A program made the translations under genes and the position numbers. This document shows, piece after piece, positions 16,411-25,740 of a stretch of DNA of 29,611 bases (positions within the stretch are counted from its first letter, which is position 1; each line of letters begins with the position of its first letter). Under the pieces are notes generated by a model. That model was not told where the DNA came from. It saw only the letters and a program-made list of their open reading frames with translations, and ran no database searches. Origin of the DNA: an uncultured Burkholderiales bacterium (GTDB taxonomy: Bacteria; Pseudomonadota; Gammaproteobacteria; Burkholderiales; Burkholderiaceae); NCBI GenBank assembly GCA_946480465.1, contig CAMLJY010000068.1, positions 1 through 29,611 of the forward strand, given 5' to 3'.

Positions 16411-18536
16411 GCCCGGATGCCTGCGGCCGAGGAGGGGGCCGTGCGCCCTTCCACGAACGCCTGCGGATTGCTCTGGAACCACTGCCGCGCCAGCCGGTCC
16501 TCGGGACCCTCGGGATGGCGGAACCCGGGCCGGAGGAATCGCAGGCTGCCGCCCATGAAGAGCCAGGCCATGCCGCGCCGGCCGAAGTAGAAGACCGCGG
16601 CATCGCGCCAGGTGCGCCAGCGCCACAGCTGGCCGCTGCCGCGCAGGGCCAGGTAGAGCTGGTAGTGCAGGTCCTTCATGAAGGAGCTGGAGAACCAGAT
16701 GAACCAGCCGATGCGCCGCCACTCGCCGCCGCCCGCGGCCCGGAACAGGTCCAGCACGAAATGCTTGTGCTCCAGCTCCTCGCAGACGTGCCACAGCCAC
16801 AGGCGGGCCATCTGCGGGTCGGCCCCGTCCAGCCAGGACGGGTCGCGGATCACGCGGGTGCAGAACAGCGTGGTGATGTACTCGAAGGTCACCGAGGAGG
16901 CCAGCTGGCTGATGGGCGTGCCCCGCTCGCCCCAGGTGATGCGCTGCTCCACCTTGCCGCCTATCCAGTCCTGCAGCCCCTGGGCCGTGGTCTGCTCGTT
17001 GTACTTGCGGTGCAGGGCGCGGTGGATGGACTCCTGGGCGATGAAGTCGCGCCCGTAGGTGCTCCATTCGCTGCGCAGCGGCTCGGGCAGGGTCTCGATG
17101 GTGCGTCGCACCGTGTCGATGATCCAGCGCTCCCCGGCCGGCAGCAGCAGGGACACGGAGTTGAAGAACTGGCTGCGGAAGGGGCTGCCGTTCCAGTGCA
17201 GCGGCAGGCCGCGCTGCAGGTCGAGCTGGAAATGGCGGGGCATCAGCGGATGCTCCTCGGCCAGCGCCGTGGCCGGGCGCTCGCCCGGTCCGCTGCCCCG
17301 CTGCACCTGGGCCACCCAGGCCTCCAGGCTGGCGCAGAGGCGGGCCTCGTCGAAGAGCTGGCGCGGGAAGCTCAGGGCCAGCGTCGCCTGGGCGCCGACC
17401 GTCGTGCAGGAGAGGTAGAGGGAGGGCGTGCGGGTCCACAGCGAGGCCTTCTCCACCCATTGCTCGAAGGCCGGCTCGTGCAGCCGGCCCACGTTGGACA
17501 AGGTCAGCACGGGGTCCATGGCTGCCGCCCGGGGCGCGCCGTTGGGCCGCGGCCACAGGTGCCGGGCAAACCAGCGGATCATGGCCGGCCGCCGGGCCGC
17601 CTGCAGCTGGATCAGCCGCGCCTGTGCGGGCCCGAGGCCCTGGCGCACGTCCTGCATCAGGCGGTGCAACTGCGCCTGGCCGTGTTCCCGCCCCACATAG
17701 GCGCCGACCAGGGCCGTGTAGTTGCCCTGGGCCGTCACCGGCTCGCCGCAGGCCTCGTGCAGGTCGATCGCCCACTGCAGCGGCAGCCCCGGCAGTTCCG
17801 GCAGGCTGGCCAGCAGGTGCTGGGACAGCGCCTGGCTGAGCGCCTGCGTCCACCCGGCGCGCTGGCCCAGGCCGTGGGCCCGCAGCAGGGCCTCCAGCGC
17901 GGCCAGGGGCACGGTCCATTCGCGGTTCACCCAGCCGGCCTGCGGCGGCTCGGCCGGACGCAGCCGCGCGCCGGGGTCGCGCCGGTGGGCTCCCAGGCTG
18001 CGCCGGGCCCAGGACTGGCGCATGAACTGGGCCAGCGCCCGGGGCAGCGAGGCCACCGGGCCGCCGGCCGCCGGCGCGCCGGCCAGGTCCGTTGCCGGCT
18101 CGCCATGCAGCACGGCGAGGAAGCGTGCGATCCAGGCGAAGGCCGCGCGGCCATTGGCAAACGTGTGGTCGGCGCGGAAGACCAGGGTGTGCTCCTGCAG
18201 GTCCACCAGCAGCAAGGGCAGTCCGTCGCGCAGGGCCGGTCCGGCCCGGCCGGCGCGCAGGGCCAGGGCCTGGGGCTGCCACAGCGCCAGCGCGCCGTCC
18301 TCGTCCAGGGCCTGCCAGGACCAGCCGGCGCCGTCCGGATCGGGCTGGCGCCGCATGCGCAGCGCCGGGCAGGCGCGCAGCAAGGCCTCGAAGGCCGCCA
18401 GCACCCGGTCGGGCGCGACCGGCTGGCGCAGGGTGCAGCGCAGCTCGATGCCCACGTCGTGCCCCAGGGCCTCCATGGCCATGAAGTAGGCGTCGCCGGC
18501 GTCCCGGCAGCGCCGGCTGAGGGTGGTGCGGCTCAT
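16407..18536 (-). CDS. Fusion protein: condensation-type acyltransferase domain plus PF10118-like (ferritin-like di-iron) domain
   Basis: 709 aa with two parts. Residues 1 to about 415 look like the condensation/acyltransferase superfamily: the active-site position reads DHTFANG (His124, Asn128; the usual motif is HHxxxDG), with later ALVGAYVGREHG and LTLSNVGRLHE. Residues about 430-700 match the family annotated as predicted metal-dependent hydrolase (COG3687/PF10118): RDFIAQESIHRALHRKYNE (Glu502, His505), FEYITTLFC, and HVCEELEHKHFVLDLF (His583, Glu586, Glu589, His590). The ExxH and EExEH pattern suggests a di-iron site; that is inference. The second part is a paralogue of the protein at 19897-20745. 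ATGA overlaps at both ends. A single continuous frame shows it is a true fusion. Confidence 0.78.
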   Translation of the reverse strand: MSRTTLSRRCRDAGDAYFMAMEALGHDVGIELRCTLRQPVAPDRVLAAFEALLRACPALRMRRQPDPDGAGWSWQALDEDGALALWQPQALALRAGRAGPALRDGLPLLLVDLQEHTLVFRADHTFANGRAAFAWIARFLAVLHGEPATDLAGAPAAGGPVASLPRALAQFMRQSWARRSLGAHRRDPGARLRPAEPPQAGWVNREWTVPLAALEALLRAHGLGQRAGWTQALSQALSQHLLASLPELPGLPLQWAIDLHEACGEPVTAQGNYTALVGAYVGREHGQAQLHRLMQDVRQGLGPAQARLIQLQAARRPAMIRWFARHLWPRPNGAPRAAAMDPVLTLSNVGRLHEPAFEQWVEKASLWTRTPSLYLSCTTVGAQATLALSFPRQLFDEARLCASLEAWVAQVQRGSGPGERPATALAEEHPLMPRHFQLDLQRGLPLHWNGSPFRSQFFNSVSLLLPAGERWIIDTVRRTIETLPEPLRSEWSTYGRDFIAQESIHRALHRKYNEQTTAQGLQDWIGGKVEQRITWGERGTPISQLASSVTFEYITTLFCTRVIRDPSWLDGADPQMARLWLWHVCEELEHKHFVLDLFRAAGGGEWRRIGWFIWFSSSFMKDLHYQLYLALRGSGQLWRWRTWRDAAVFYFGRRGMAWLFMGGSLRFLRPGFRHPEGPEDRLARQWFQSNPQAFVEGRTAPSSAAGIRA

Positions 18537-19702
18537 GCCTGCTCCCAGCGGGCCGCTGCCAGGGCCATCATCTGCTCGCGCTTGCGCGGGTCCACGTTGG
18601 CCAGGCTCAGGTCGCCGCCGTGGTGGCGGATGACCATGGGGTTCATCAAGCGGAACCACAGCGGCGGCACGTACGCCACCAGCATCAGGGTCACGTAGCT
18701 GGCCGGCAGCTGCGGCGTCTGCGCCTCGGACTGCAGCAGGTGGTACGGCCGGTTGGGGTTCACGTGATGGTCCGCGTGGCGCTGCAGCTGGTAGATGAAC
18801 AGCGAGCACACCAGGTGGTTGCTGTCCCAGGCGTGGGCGTGCGTGAACCGCTCGTATTCGCCGTTGGGCAGCTTCTTGCGCAGCATGCCGTAGTGCTCGA
18901 TGTAGTTGGTGACCTCCAGCAGCACCACGCCGTAGAAGGCCTGCAGCAGCAGGAAGGGCAGGACGCCCCAGCCGAAGAACAGCACCAGGCCGCCGAACAG
19001 CAGCAGCGAGGCCGACCAGGCCAGGAAGTTCTCGTTCTCCAGCGACCACGCCGAGCGGCCCTTCTTGCCCAGGCGCTGCGCCTCGATGTGCCAGGCCGAC
19101 TGGAAGCCGGTGACCAGGGCCCGCACCAGATAACGCCAATAGTCCTCGCCCATGCGCGAGCTGGTGGGGTCCGGCGGGGTGCACACGGCCTTGTGGTGGC
19201 CGCGTACGTGCTCCGCCATGAAATGGCCGTACAGCGTAGGCGCCAGCGCCCAGCGCGCCCCCCACTGCGCCCGGCGCGAACGCCTGTGCAGCAGCTCGTG
19301 CGAGGCGATGAAGCCGACGCCGTTGACACTGCCCACCGCCAGGCCGGCGCCCAGCAGCGCCCACAGCGGCAGGTCCATCACGGACACCAGCCAGGCCCCC
19401 GCCAGCACGCTGGCCAGTTGCAGGGGCACGAACAGCTCGACGGCCCAGCGGCTCCAGCGTTCGGCGCTCTTCGACTGTTTCTGCGCGGTGGTCGGGTTGC
19501 GCCGGTTCACGCCGACCAGCCAGTCACCTAGCGGGATGACGATGTAGATCAGCGCCGGCACCAGCCAGACCCAGCCGGCCTGGCGCGCATGGGCCGCCCA
19601 GAGGAAGGAGGCCACCACGGTCATCGGCACGGTGAGCCCGCTCATCCAGAGCAGGGCGGGAGGCGGCCAGTGGCCGGCATCGGAATCAGGCGCAGCTTGC
19701 AT
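18533..19702 (-). CDS. AlkB-type membrane di-iron monooxygenase (alkane 1-monooxygenase-like)
   Basis: 389 aa integral membrane non-haem di-iron enzyme. All AlkB histidine boxes are present: HELLH (His135, His139), EHVRGHH (His165, 169, 170), NYIEHYGML (His270, the box that marks AlkB proper) and LQRHADHH (His309, 312, 313). About six hydrophobic helices. AlkB enzymes hydroxylate the end of alkanes or fatty acyl chains with electrons from rubredoxin. No rubredoxin or reductase is encoded here. In this operon a fatty acyl chain or alcohol is a likelier substrate than a growth alkane. Start ATG 19702 has AGGTGA upstream; a GTG at 19711 is possible. Confidence 0.88.
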   Translation of the reverse strand: MQAAPDSDAGHWPPPALLWMSGLTVPMTVVASFLWAAHARQAGWVWLVPALIYIVIPLGDWLVGVNRRNPTTAQKQSKSAERWSRWAVELFVPLQLASVLAGAWLVSVMDLPLWALLGAGLAVGSVNGVGFIASHELLHRRSRRAQWGARWALAPTLYGHFMAEHVRGHHKAVCTPPDPTSSRMGEDYWRYLVRALVTGFQSAWHIEAQRLGKKGRSAWSLENENFLAWSASLLLFGGLVLFFGWGVLPFLLLQAFYGVVLLEVTNYIEHYGMLRKKLPNGEYERFTHAHAWDSNHLVCSLFIYQLQRHADHHVNPNRPYHLLQSEAQTPQLPASYVTLMLVAYVPPLWFRLMNPMVIRHHGGDLSLANVDPRKREQMMALAAARWEQA

Positions 19703-19780
19703 GGGGGTCACCTAGAACGTCAGTCAATGCCATCGGCAGGAAGGGGCGCCGGTCCCGGTGCGGCGCCGCCGGCACCGCAG

Positions 19781-19828
19781 GGGCATGCAGGCGGGCATGC
19801 GGGTGGGCATGCGGGTGGGCATGCGGGT
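19781..19828. repeat. 12-bp tandem repeat, four units
   Basis: Three perfect copies of GGGCATGCGGGT (19793-19828) preceded by a variant GGGCATGCAGGC. Each unit contains the palindrome GCATGC. They lie in the 194-nt gap between the di-iron gene and alkB-like gene, the largest gap in the operon. Confidence 0.9.
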
Positions 19829-19865
19829 GGGAGGCCGTCGAATCGGGTGCAGGCGGGCGCAGGAG

Positions 19866-19888
19866 GCCGGCAGGCCCCGCCTGCCGGC
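19866..19888. repeat. Strong hairpin after the di-iron gene
   Basis: Perfect 10-bp stem GCCGGCAGGC / GCCTGCCGGC with a 3-nt loop, starting 8 nt past the stop at 19897. No U-run follows on the minus strand, so it may be an mRNA stabiliser, processing site or partial terminator that lowers expression of the last three genes. Confidence 0.7.
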
Positions 19889-19896
19889 TCAGGCTC

Positions 19897-20745
19897 TCAG
19901 GCGGCACTGTGCTGGGGCGGCACCTTGGGGATGATGCGCAGGCGGTCCTTGAGGGCACCCAGCGCCGCGTCGATCAGCGCGGCATGCTGGCCGCGCGGCG
20001 CCCGGAACCCGGGGCGCAGGAAGCCCAGCCAGCGCGGCAGCGCATACCAGAACAGGCCCTTGCGGCCGAGGAAGTAGCGCGCGAAGTCGCGCCAGGTCGC
20101 CAGCTTGAACAGCTGCCCGTCCTGATGGATGTTGAAGAAGGCCTGGGTGATGAAGTCCGACACGAAGAGCATGGACCCGTACAGGTAGATCAGCAGCATG
20201 CGCAGGTAGGACCCGCGGCAGGCCAGGTAAAGCTCGTGCGAGAGCGCCGAATGCTCCAGCTCCTCGGCGCAGTGCCACATCCACAGCGCGCGGTAGGGCT
20301 CGTCCGCCTCGGACTCGATGCCGGAATGCGTCAGCGTGTGCTCGCACAGGATGGTGGTGAAGTGCTCCCAGGCCACCGTCAGGGCCAGGCCGCTGCGCCA
20401 GCTGAGCCAGTGGGCCTTGCTCATGCGCCAGGCGGTGTAGCCGTCGAGCCAATAGTGCAGGCCCATCGCCTCCAGCTGCTGGTTGCACTGGCGGTGCAGG
20501 AAGCTGTGCGTGGCCTCCTGGCCGACGAAGTCGCGGCCGCGCTCCAGCAGCTCGGGGTCGTCGACGTGGGCCATGGCCGCCTTGACGCAGTCGGAGGCGT
20601 AACGCTCCGCGAGCGGCAGGCCCTGGGAGAGGGAGTTGAACCAGTGGGTGCGGAACGCATCGCCGCCGAACCACAGGCGCCGGGCCGGCGCCTGCAGGTC
20701 CAGGGCCAGCTTGCGAACCGGGTAGGCGCGGCCTTCTTCGTACAT
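19897..20745 (-). CDS. PF10118-like predicted metal-dependent hydrolase / ferritin-like di-iron protein
   Basis: 282 aa, stand-alone version of the C-terminal half of the fusion at 16407-18536. Seen: DAFRTHWFNSLSQGLP, RDFVGQEATHSFLHRQCN (Glu77, His80, His84), WEHFTTILCEH (Glu127), WHCAEELEHSALSHELY (His158, Glu161, Glu162, Glu164, His165), then a hydrophobic stretch MLLIYLYGSMLFVSDFI. The spacing of Glu and His fits a four-helix di-iron centre, which is inference; the family is only formally labelled a hydrolase. The start has GAGGAG 7 nt upstream and lies 11 nt after the desaturase stop. A role in oxidising or cleaving an acyl chain is plausible. Confidence 0.75.
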   Translation of the reverse strand: MYEEGRAYPVRKLALDLQAPARRLWFGGDAFRTHWFNSLSQGLPLAERYASDCVKAAMAHVDDPELLERGRDFVGQEATHSFLHRQCNQQLEAMGLHYWLDGYTAWRMSKAHWLSWRSGLALTVAWEHFTTILCEHTLTHSGIESEADEPYRALWMWHCAEELEHSALSHELYLACRGSYLRMLLIYLYGSMLFVSDFITQAFFNIHQDGQLFKLATWRDFARYFLGRKGLFWYALPRWLGFLRPGFRAPRGQHAALIDAALGALKDRLRIIPKVPPQHSAA

Positions 20746-20756
20746 CGGTTTGCTCC

Positions 20757-21689
20757 TCAGGATCGGTCGGGGCCGACGCGGCCGGTGCGGCCGTAGTCCA
20801 GCGCCCGTTGCGGCACGGTGATCGAGTGCACCAGGCCCAGGCGCTTGAACAGCAGGATGGCGCCGTAGCTGATGTCCCACTCGCCCGGCCGCAGGCCCAG
20901 GCGGGCCGAGCTGGGAAAGTGGTGGTGGTTGTTGTGGAAGCCGCCGCCGGTGGAGATGAGGCCCAGCCAGCGGTGGTTGAGCGACGCGTCCTGGCAGGGC
21001 AGCGGCTGGTAGGACCCCGGCAGGCGTGGCACCCCGTGGGCCAGCGTGGCCTGCGTGGAAATGATCTGCTGGCACAGCGTGACCGGCAGGGCATAGAGCC
21101 AGACCCAGGTCTGAAGGCCCGAGCTGCCCACCCAGCCCGCGGCGCCCAGGCCCCAGGCCAGGCCTGCATAGGCGGCGCTGACCAGGTAGGGGAACTGGCC
21201 GATGAAGCGCAGCTCGGGGTAGGCCAGCAGGTCCTTGACGAGGCGGTAGTCCGGCTCGGCATTGCGCGGGTGCACGGCCCAGCGGAGCCAGGCGTGCAGG
21301 AAGCCGCCACCCGCGCGGCGCAAGGGCGTGTGCGGGTCCAGCGGCGTGTCCGAATGGCGGTGGTGCAGGCGGTGCATGCTGGCCCACCACAGGATGCCGC
21401 GCTCGAAGGAGGCCGAGGCCCACAGCGCGATCACGCACTGGAAGCCGCGCCCGACGCGGAAGCTGCGGTGCGAGAAGTAGCGGTGGTGGCCCATCTCCAC
21501 GCCGATCACCAGCAGCATGCCCAGCACCAGGGCCGCCAGCAGCAGCCCCCGCTGGAAGGGGACGAGGAAAACCCCCAGCCACAGGAACTGGTGCAGGTGC
21601 AGGGCAGCCACGGTCAGCGCGCGGCGCAGGCGCGGCCAGGGCAGGCGCCACAGGCCCGGCGGCAGGCCCTGAGGCAGGGCGTCATGCAT
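20757..21689 (-). CDS. Delta-9-type acyl-CoA/acyl-lipid desaturase
   Basis: 310 aa membrane di-iron desaturase. The three histidine boxes are intact: HRYFSH (His69, His74), HRLHH (His106, 109, 110) and HNNHH (His252, 255, 256). Hydrophobic pairs lie at about residues 26-63 and 165-210. Such enzymes put a cis double bond into a saturated acyl chain. The start ATG overlaps the end of the upstream flavoenzyme gene by 8 nt. It may act on the cluster product or on the starter chain; the cellular housekeeping role is less likely given the tight operon. Confidence 0.88.
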   Translation of the reverse strand: MHDALPQGLPPGLWRLPWPRLRRALTVAALHLHQFLWLGVFLVPFQRGLLLAALVLGMLLVIGVEMGHHRYFSHRSFRVGRGFQCVIALWASASFERGILWWASMHRLHHRHSDTPLDPHTPLRRAGGGFLHAWLRWAVHPRNAEPDYRLVKDLLAYPELRFIGQFPYLVSAAYAGLAWGLGAAGWVGSSGLQTWVWLYALPVTLCQQIISTQATLAHGVPRLPGSYQPLPCQDASLNHRWLGLISTGGGFHNNHHHFPSSARLGLRPGEWDISYGAILLFKRLGLVHSITVPQRALDYGRTGRVGPDRS

Positions 21690-23760
21690 GCGCGGTGTTC
21701 CCGAAGGCCATCGCGAACGCGTAGGCCGAGGCGATGACCGAGCTGATGTTGGTCACGGCCCGCTCGTCGGCCTCCAGCGCCGTCGAGCCGATCACGCTGT
21801 GCGGCACCTCGCGCTCCTGCAGCGCCTGCACCAGCCCGTTGCGCGGCTGGTGGCCGGCGGCCAGGATCACGGTGCGTGCCGGCAGCAGTTCGACGGCCTG
21901 CGTCTTCTTGTCCAGGATCCGAACGCCCTCGGCGGTGATCTCCTGGATCTCCAGCCGGTTGCGCATCACCACGCCCAGGCGCTGCAGGTCCTTGATCTGG
22001 ATCCAGCGCGTGGTGCGGCCCAGGCGCATCGCGAACTTGCGGCTGCTGCGCTGCACCAGGGTCACCGGCGCGGCGCTGGACGCCTGCGGGGCGGCGAAGG
22101 CCTGCAGGCTCGTGGGCTCGGCCCGGCTGCTCAGGTACTGCCAGGCTTCGTGCTCACGTTCGTCGTGGCGCTTCTTGACGTACTTGGCCATGTCGCAGGC
22201 CACGCCGCCGCCGCCGATGATGACCACCGGCGGCAGCACCGGCAGCGCCTGAGCCAGCACGTCGCTGTACTGGCGCACGTGGGGCAGGTCGGCGCCCGGC
22301 AGGTCCTGGGGCTGGCGCGGCGTGCAGCCGGTGGCCACCACCACGTGGCCGAAGCGCTCGGCGTCGGCGGGCTCGAAGGCGCGTCCCAGCAGCACCTCCA
22401 CGCCCTCGCGCCGCAGCGCCTGGCCGTAGTAGCGCACGGTGCCGGCGAACTCGCGCTTGTCCGGGATCTCGCCCGCCATCAGCAACTGGCCGCCCAGGGC
22501 CTGCGAGGACTCGAACAGGGTCACGCGCGCACCGCGGCGGCGCAGGAACAGCGCGGCCGCCATGCCGCCGATGCCGCCGCCCACCACGGCCACGTCCACC
22601 GCCTGCGGCAAGGGCGCGTAGTGTCCTTCTTCAGGACGCACCGATTGCGGGTTAGTGCTGCAGCCCACCGGCTGGCCTGCGAAGACGTAGTCCAGGCAGT
22701 TCTGGTTGCAGGCGATGCAGGGGTTGATGCCGTCGAAGTCGTTGCGCATCGCCTTGTCCATGAAGGCCGCATCGGCCAGGAACGGGCGCGCCATGGCCAC
22801 CATGTCGGCGCTGCCGTCCAGCAGCAGCGACTCGGCCACGCGCGGGTCGTTGATGCGGTTGCTGGCGCACAGCTTCAGCGCCGGGAAGCGCTGGCGCACC
22901 AGCCGCGTGGCGGTGGCGAAGGCCGCCCGCGGCGCGGTCATCGCGATGGTGGGCACGTAGGAGTCGTGCCAGCCGATGCTGACGCTGAGCAGGTCGATGC
23001 CGCAGGGCAGCAGGGCCTCGATCAGGGCCAGGGCCTCCTCGGTGTCCAGGCCGCCCTCGAAGAGGTCCATGCAGGGGATGCGGAAGATCACCGGATAGTC
23101 CGGCCCCACCCGCTCCCGCACCGCCTTGGCCACCTCGATGGCCAGCCGCATGCGGTTCTCCAGCGAGCCGCCCCAGCGGTCCTCGCGCCGGTTGGTGCCG
23201 CGTGCCAGGAACTGGTGGACCAGGAAGCCCTGCGAGTAGATCAGCTCGATGGCGTCGTAGCCCGCCTCGATGGCGCGCTGCGCGCAATCGGCATAGGCGC
23301 CGATCAGGGCCAGGATCTCGTCATCCGCCATCTCGCGCGGCGAGAAGATGCTGGAGGCCAGTTTCAGCGGCGAGGCCGAGACCAGGTGCCCGTGCACCGC
23401 CTCGCGGCCGAAATGCATGATCTGCAGCGCGATGTGACCGCCCTCGGCATGCACCGCGTCGGTCAGCAGGCGGTGTGCCGGCAGCTCGGCATCGGACTTC
23501 AGCGAGAAGCCGTCCTTGGCGAAGGCGCCGGCTGCGTCGGGCGCGCAGCCCGAGGTCACGATCAGGCCGGCGCCATGGCGCGCGCGCAAGCGGTAGAAGT
23601 GCGCCATGCGCTCGTACTGGTCCGGGAACTCCTCCAGGTTCAGGTGGATGGAGCTCATCATGCTGCGGTTGCGCAGCTGCAGCCGATTGATGCGGATGGG
23701 CTGGAAGAGCCGGTGCAGCAGGGGCCGCACGTCCAGGGGCAGATCGCACAGGTCAGACAC
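21682..23760 (-). CDS. FadH-like FMN/FAD/[4Fe-4S] enoate reductase (2,4-dienoyl-CoA reductase family)
   Basis: 692 aa. An N-terminal old-yellow-enzyme TIM barrel is followed by the iron-sulphur motif CIACNQNC with a fourth Cys (Cys348, 351, 355, 367) and a two-nucleotide-binding half ([16 protein letters not shown]). The family reduces conjugated double bonds with NADPH. His265 in GWHDSYVPT aligns with catalytic His252 of E. coli FadH, but the Tyr166 equivalent is Phe179 (GFLVHQF instead of GYLINEF). Chemistry may therefore differ. GTG 23760 is chosen because GGAGGA lies 4 nt upstream; it overlaps the ketoreductase end by 8 nt. An ATG at 23772 is the alternative. In the cluster it could supply the missing enoyl-reductase step. 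Confidence 0.85.
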   Translation of the reverse strand: MSDLCDLPLDVRPLLHRLFQPIRINRLQLRNRSMMSSIHLNLEEFPDQYERMAHFYRLRARHGAGLIVTSGCAPDAAGAFAKDGFSLKSDAELPAHRLLTDAVHAEGGHIALQIMHFGREAVHGHLVSASPLKLASSIFSPREMADDEILALIGAYADCAQRAIEAGYDAIELIYSQGFLVHQFLARGTNRREDRWGGSLENRMRLAIEVAKAVRERVGPDYPVIFRIPCMDLFEGGLDTEEALALIEALLPCGIDLLSVSIGWHDSYVPTIAMTAPRAAFATATRLVRQRFPALKLCASNRINDPRVAESLLLDGSADMVAMARPFLADAAFMDKAMRNDFDGINPCIACNQNCLDYVFAGQPVGCSTNPQSVRPEEGHYAPLPQAVDVAVVGGGIGGMAAALFLRRRGARVTLFESSQALGGQLLMAGEIPDKREFAGTVRYYGQALRREGVEVLLGRAFEPADAERFGHVVVATGCTPRQPQDLPGADLPHVRQYSDVLAQALPVLPPVVIIGGGGVACDMAKYVKKRHDEREHEAWQYLSSRAEPTSLQAFAAPQASSAAPVTLVQRSSRKFAMRLGRTTRWIQIKDLQRLGVVMRNRLEIQEITAEGVRILDKKTQAVELLPARTVILAAGHQPRNGLVQALQEREVPHSVIGSTALEADERAVTNISSVIASAYAFAMAFGNTAHA

Positions 23761-24538
23761 TGAGTCCTCCATCGACCACGATCGTCTGGCCGGTGACATA
23801 GCTGGATGCGGGGGTGCACAGGAAGCGGATGACCGAGGCCACCTCCTTGGGCTTGCCGGCGCGGCGCAGGGCGGCCTGCTGCTTCAGGGCCTCGTCGAGC
23901 GCGGCCTGGCCGCGCTCGCTGCTCTTGATGCCGTCCAGCATGTCGGTCTCGATGAAGCCCGGCGCCACCGCGTTGACGCGTACGCCATAGCGGCCCATCT
24001 CGCGCGCCAGGCCGCGGGTCATCGCCATCAGGCCGGCCTTGGAGGCGGCGTAGTTGATCTGCCCGGGCTGGGCGCGCAGGCCGCTGACCGAGGCCACGTT
24101 GACGATGCAGCCGGCCTTGCGCACCGACATGGTCGCCAGCGCCGCACGCGTGCAGTGGAAGGCGCCGTCCAGGTTGGTGGCCAGTACCGAGCGCCACTGC
24201 TCCAGGGTCATCGCCGCGGCCATGTTGTCGGCCACGATGCCGGCGTTGTTCACCAGGGTGTGGACCCAGTGGCCGTCGGCGCGGACCTGCTCGAACATGG
24301 CCTGCACGGCGGCGGGGTCGTCGACCGCGCCCTGCAGCGGTCGGGCGCGGCCGCCGGCCTGCTCCACCAGCGCGCAGGTGGCGTCGGCCGCGGCGCGGTC
24401 GCGCGCGTAGTTGACGTAGATGGGCCGTCCCAGGTCGGCCAGCGCCTCGCAGGCCGCCCGGCCGATGCCGCGGCTGCCGCCGGTCACCAGGATCGCGCGC
24501 TCCGCCGGGGCGAAGGCCGTGGATGCGGGAGTCGTCAT
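23753..24538 (-). CDS. 3-oxoacyl-ACP reductase, FabG-like SDR
   Basis: 261 aa classical short-chain dehydrogenase. Seen: TGGSRGIG (residues 19-26), NNAG (97-100), Asn122, Ser150, Tyr163 and Lys167 with FabG spacing (Ser to Tyr 13 residues), and the C-terminal [13 protein letters not shown]. It would reduce the beta-keto group made by the ketosynthase, with NADPH. ATG 24538 lies 4 nt after the stop of the preceding gene. An upstream ATG at 24562 would add eight basic residues and overlap that gene. Confidence 0.88.
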   Translation of the reverse strand: MTTPASTAFAPAERAILVTGGSRGIGRAACEALADLGRPIYVNYARDRAAADATCALVEQAGGRARPLQGAVDDPAAVQAMFEQVRADGHWVHTLVNNAGIVADNMAAAMTLEQWRSVLATNLDGAFHCTRAALATMSVRKAGCIVNVASVSGLRAQPGQINYAASKAGLMAMTRGLAREMGRYGVRVNAVAPGFIETDMLDGIKSSERGQAALDEALKQQAALRRAGKPKEVASVIRFLCTPASSYVTGQTIVVDGGLSV

Positions 24539-24542
24539 GGCG

Positions 24543-25739
24543 TCAGACCTCCGGCGGCGCATGCCGCAGCGACAACATGGCGTAGTGCAGGCTGTCGTTC
24601 ATGGCGCTGACCACGGCCAGGTCGCCTTGCAGGGGCCGGGCGCGCGCCGCGCGCTGCACCGAGGCGTCAGCCGACGGAGCCAGCGAATGCAGGGGCAGGG
24701 ATTCGCGCTGGGCCAGCAAGCCCGCGGCCAGCGCCAGCTGCAGGGCCGAGGCCCAGGCATCGCCCTCGCCCACCAGGGCCCGCGGCGCCGCCACCGCGGC
24801 CTGTGGATGGCGCTGGCACCAGGCCGGCAATGCGGCGGTCTCGGCCCGCTCGTGCGCGCGGTTGGCGCCGCCGGACGACAGCGCCAGCACCCGCGGCGAC
24901 TGCCCCGCCGACAGGGCCTGCCAGCGCTCGGACAGGACCTCGACCGCGTTCTCGTCATCGCCGACGCGGCCGGCGCACCAGCCCTCGATCTCGGCGTGGA
25001 TGCGCGCGCCGCGGGCCCGGGCCGAGCTGAGCGATTCCAGCATCAGCATGCAGGCGCCTTCGGAGGGCACCAGCAGCCCGGGGTCGGTGCCGAAGAAGAC
25101 GGGATGCCGCGCCTGCAGATGGGCGCGCTGGTGCTGGCTGAAGTGGTACAGCGCAAAGCGCGACAGCGCCTCGAAGCCGCCCACCAGGGCATGCGTGGCC
25201 CGGCCGGTGCGGATGAAGCGCGCGGCCCGGCTGGCAGCTTCCAGCGAGGACAGCGGCCCCGAGGCCAGCGCCGTGCTGGGCCCCTGCAGGCCGAATCGGA
25301 TGGCCACCTGGCCGCAGGCGATGTTGCGCGCGATCTTGGGAAAGTCCGCCGCGTTGAGCTGCTCGCGCGGCTCGTTCAGCTGTGGGCGCAGGAACTGGTA
25401 GCACGAGGGCAGCTCGGCCCGCGCCGTGCCCAGGAAGGTGCAGGTCTCGCGCAGCAGCGCCTCCTGCCCGTCCAGGCCGGCATCCTCGATGGCCAGGCCG
25501 GCGGCCGAAGAGGCCAGCAGCATGGCCCGGTCCGCCAGGCGCATCTGGCGCTCGGTGAAGTAGCGCCGCGCCGGCAGGTCCGCCACCTGGGCCACCAGGG
25601 CCTCGTCATGCGGCCGGGCCACGTTGGCCGGCCAGGCGCTGAAGCTGCTGCCCGGCGCCCGCTGGGCATCGAGCAGGGGCGCCAGGCCCACCCCATGGGG
25701 CCCGACGATGCCGAGCCCGGTGATCACCACGCGTTCCAT
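24543..25739 (-). CDS. Ketosynthase-like protein lacking the active-site Cys (chain-length-factor type)
   Basis: 398 aa. Starts like a ketosynthase ([18 protein letters not shown]) and keeps the fold marks [30 protein letters not shown] and [15 protein letters not shown]. The nucleophile Cys is Pro162 when aligned with the paired ketosynthase, and the two catalytic His motifs (HGT, GH) are replaced by SSGGAN and VGEGDA. It cannot be a condensing enzyme by itself. In type II polyketide systems such a partner forms a heterodimer with the active ketosynthase and sets chain length. Begins 1 nt after the ketosynthase stop (TGA-G-ATG), as in many KS/CLF pairs. Confidence 0.82.
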   Translation of the reverse strand: MERVVITGLGIVGPHGVGLAPLLDAQRAPGSSFSAWPANVARPHDEALVAQVADLPARRYFTERQMRLADRAMLLASSAAGLAIEDAGLDGQEALLRETCTFLGTARAELPSCYQFLRPQLNEPREQLNAADFPKIARNIACGQVAIRFGLQGPSTALASGPLSSLEAASRAARFIRTGRATHALVGGFEALSRFALYHFSQHQRAHLQARHPVFFGTDPGLLVPSEGACMLMLESLSSARARGARIHAEIEGWCAGRVGDDENAVEVLSERWQALSAGQSPRVLALSSGGANRAHERAETAALPAWCQRHPQAAVAAPRALVGEGDAWASALQLALAAGLLAQRESLPLHSLAPSADASVQRAARARPLQGDLAVVSAMNDSLHYAMLSLRHAPPEV

Positions 25740-25740
25740 C

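Noticed and set aside
15085..18282. A 1065-codon minus-strand open frame
   Set aside because: Only the last 441 codons are real (the WS/DGAT-type protein); the rest is an out-of-frame Pro/Ala/Arg-rich shadow of the fusion gene.
18537..19364. N-terminal extension of the 985-codon frame above the fusion gene
   Set aside because: It overlaps the AlkB gene in another frame and has low-complexity shadow composition; the fusion starts at 18536 with an ATGA overlap.
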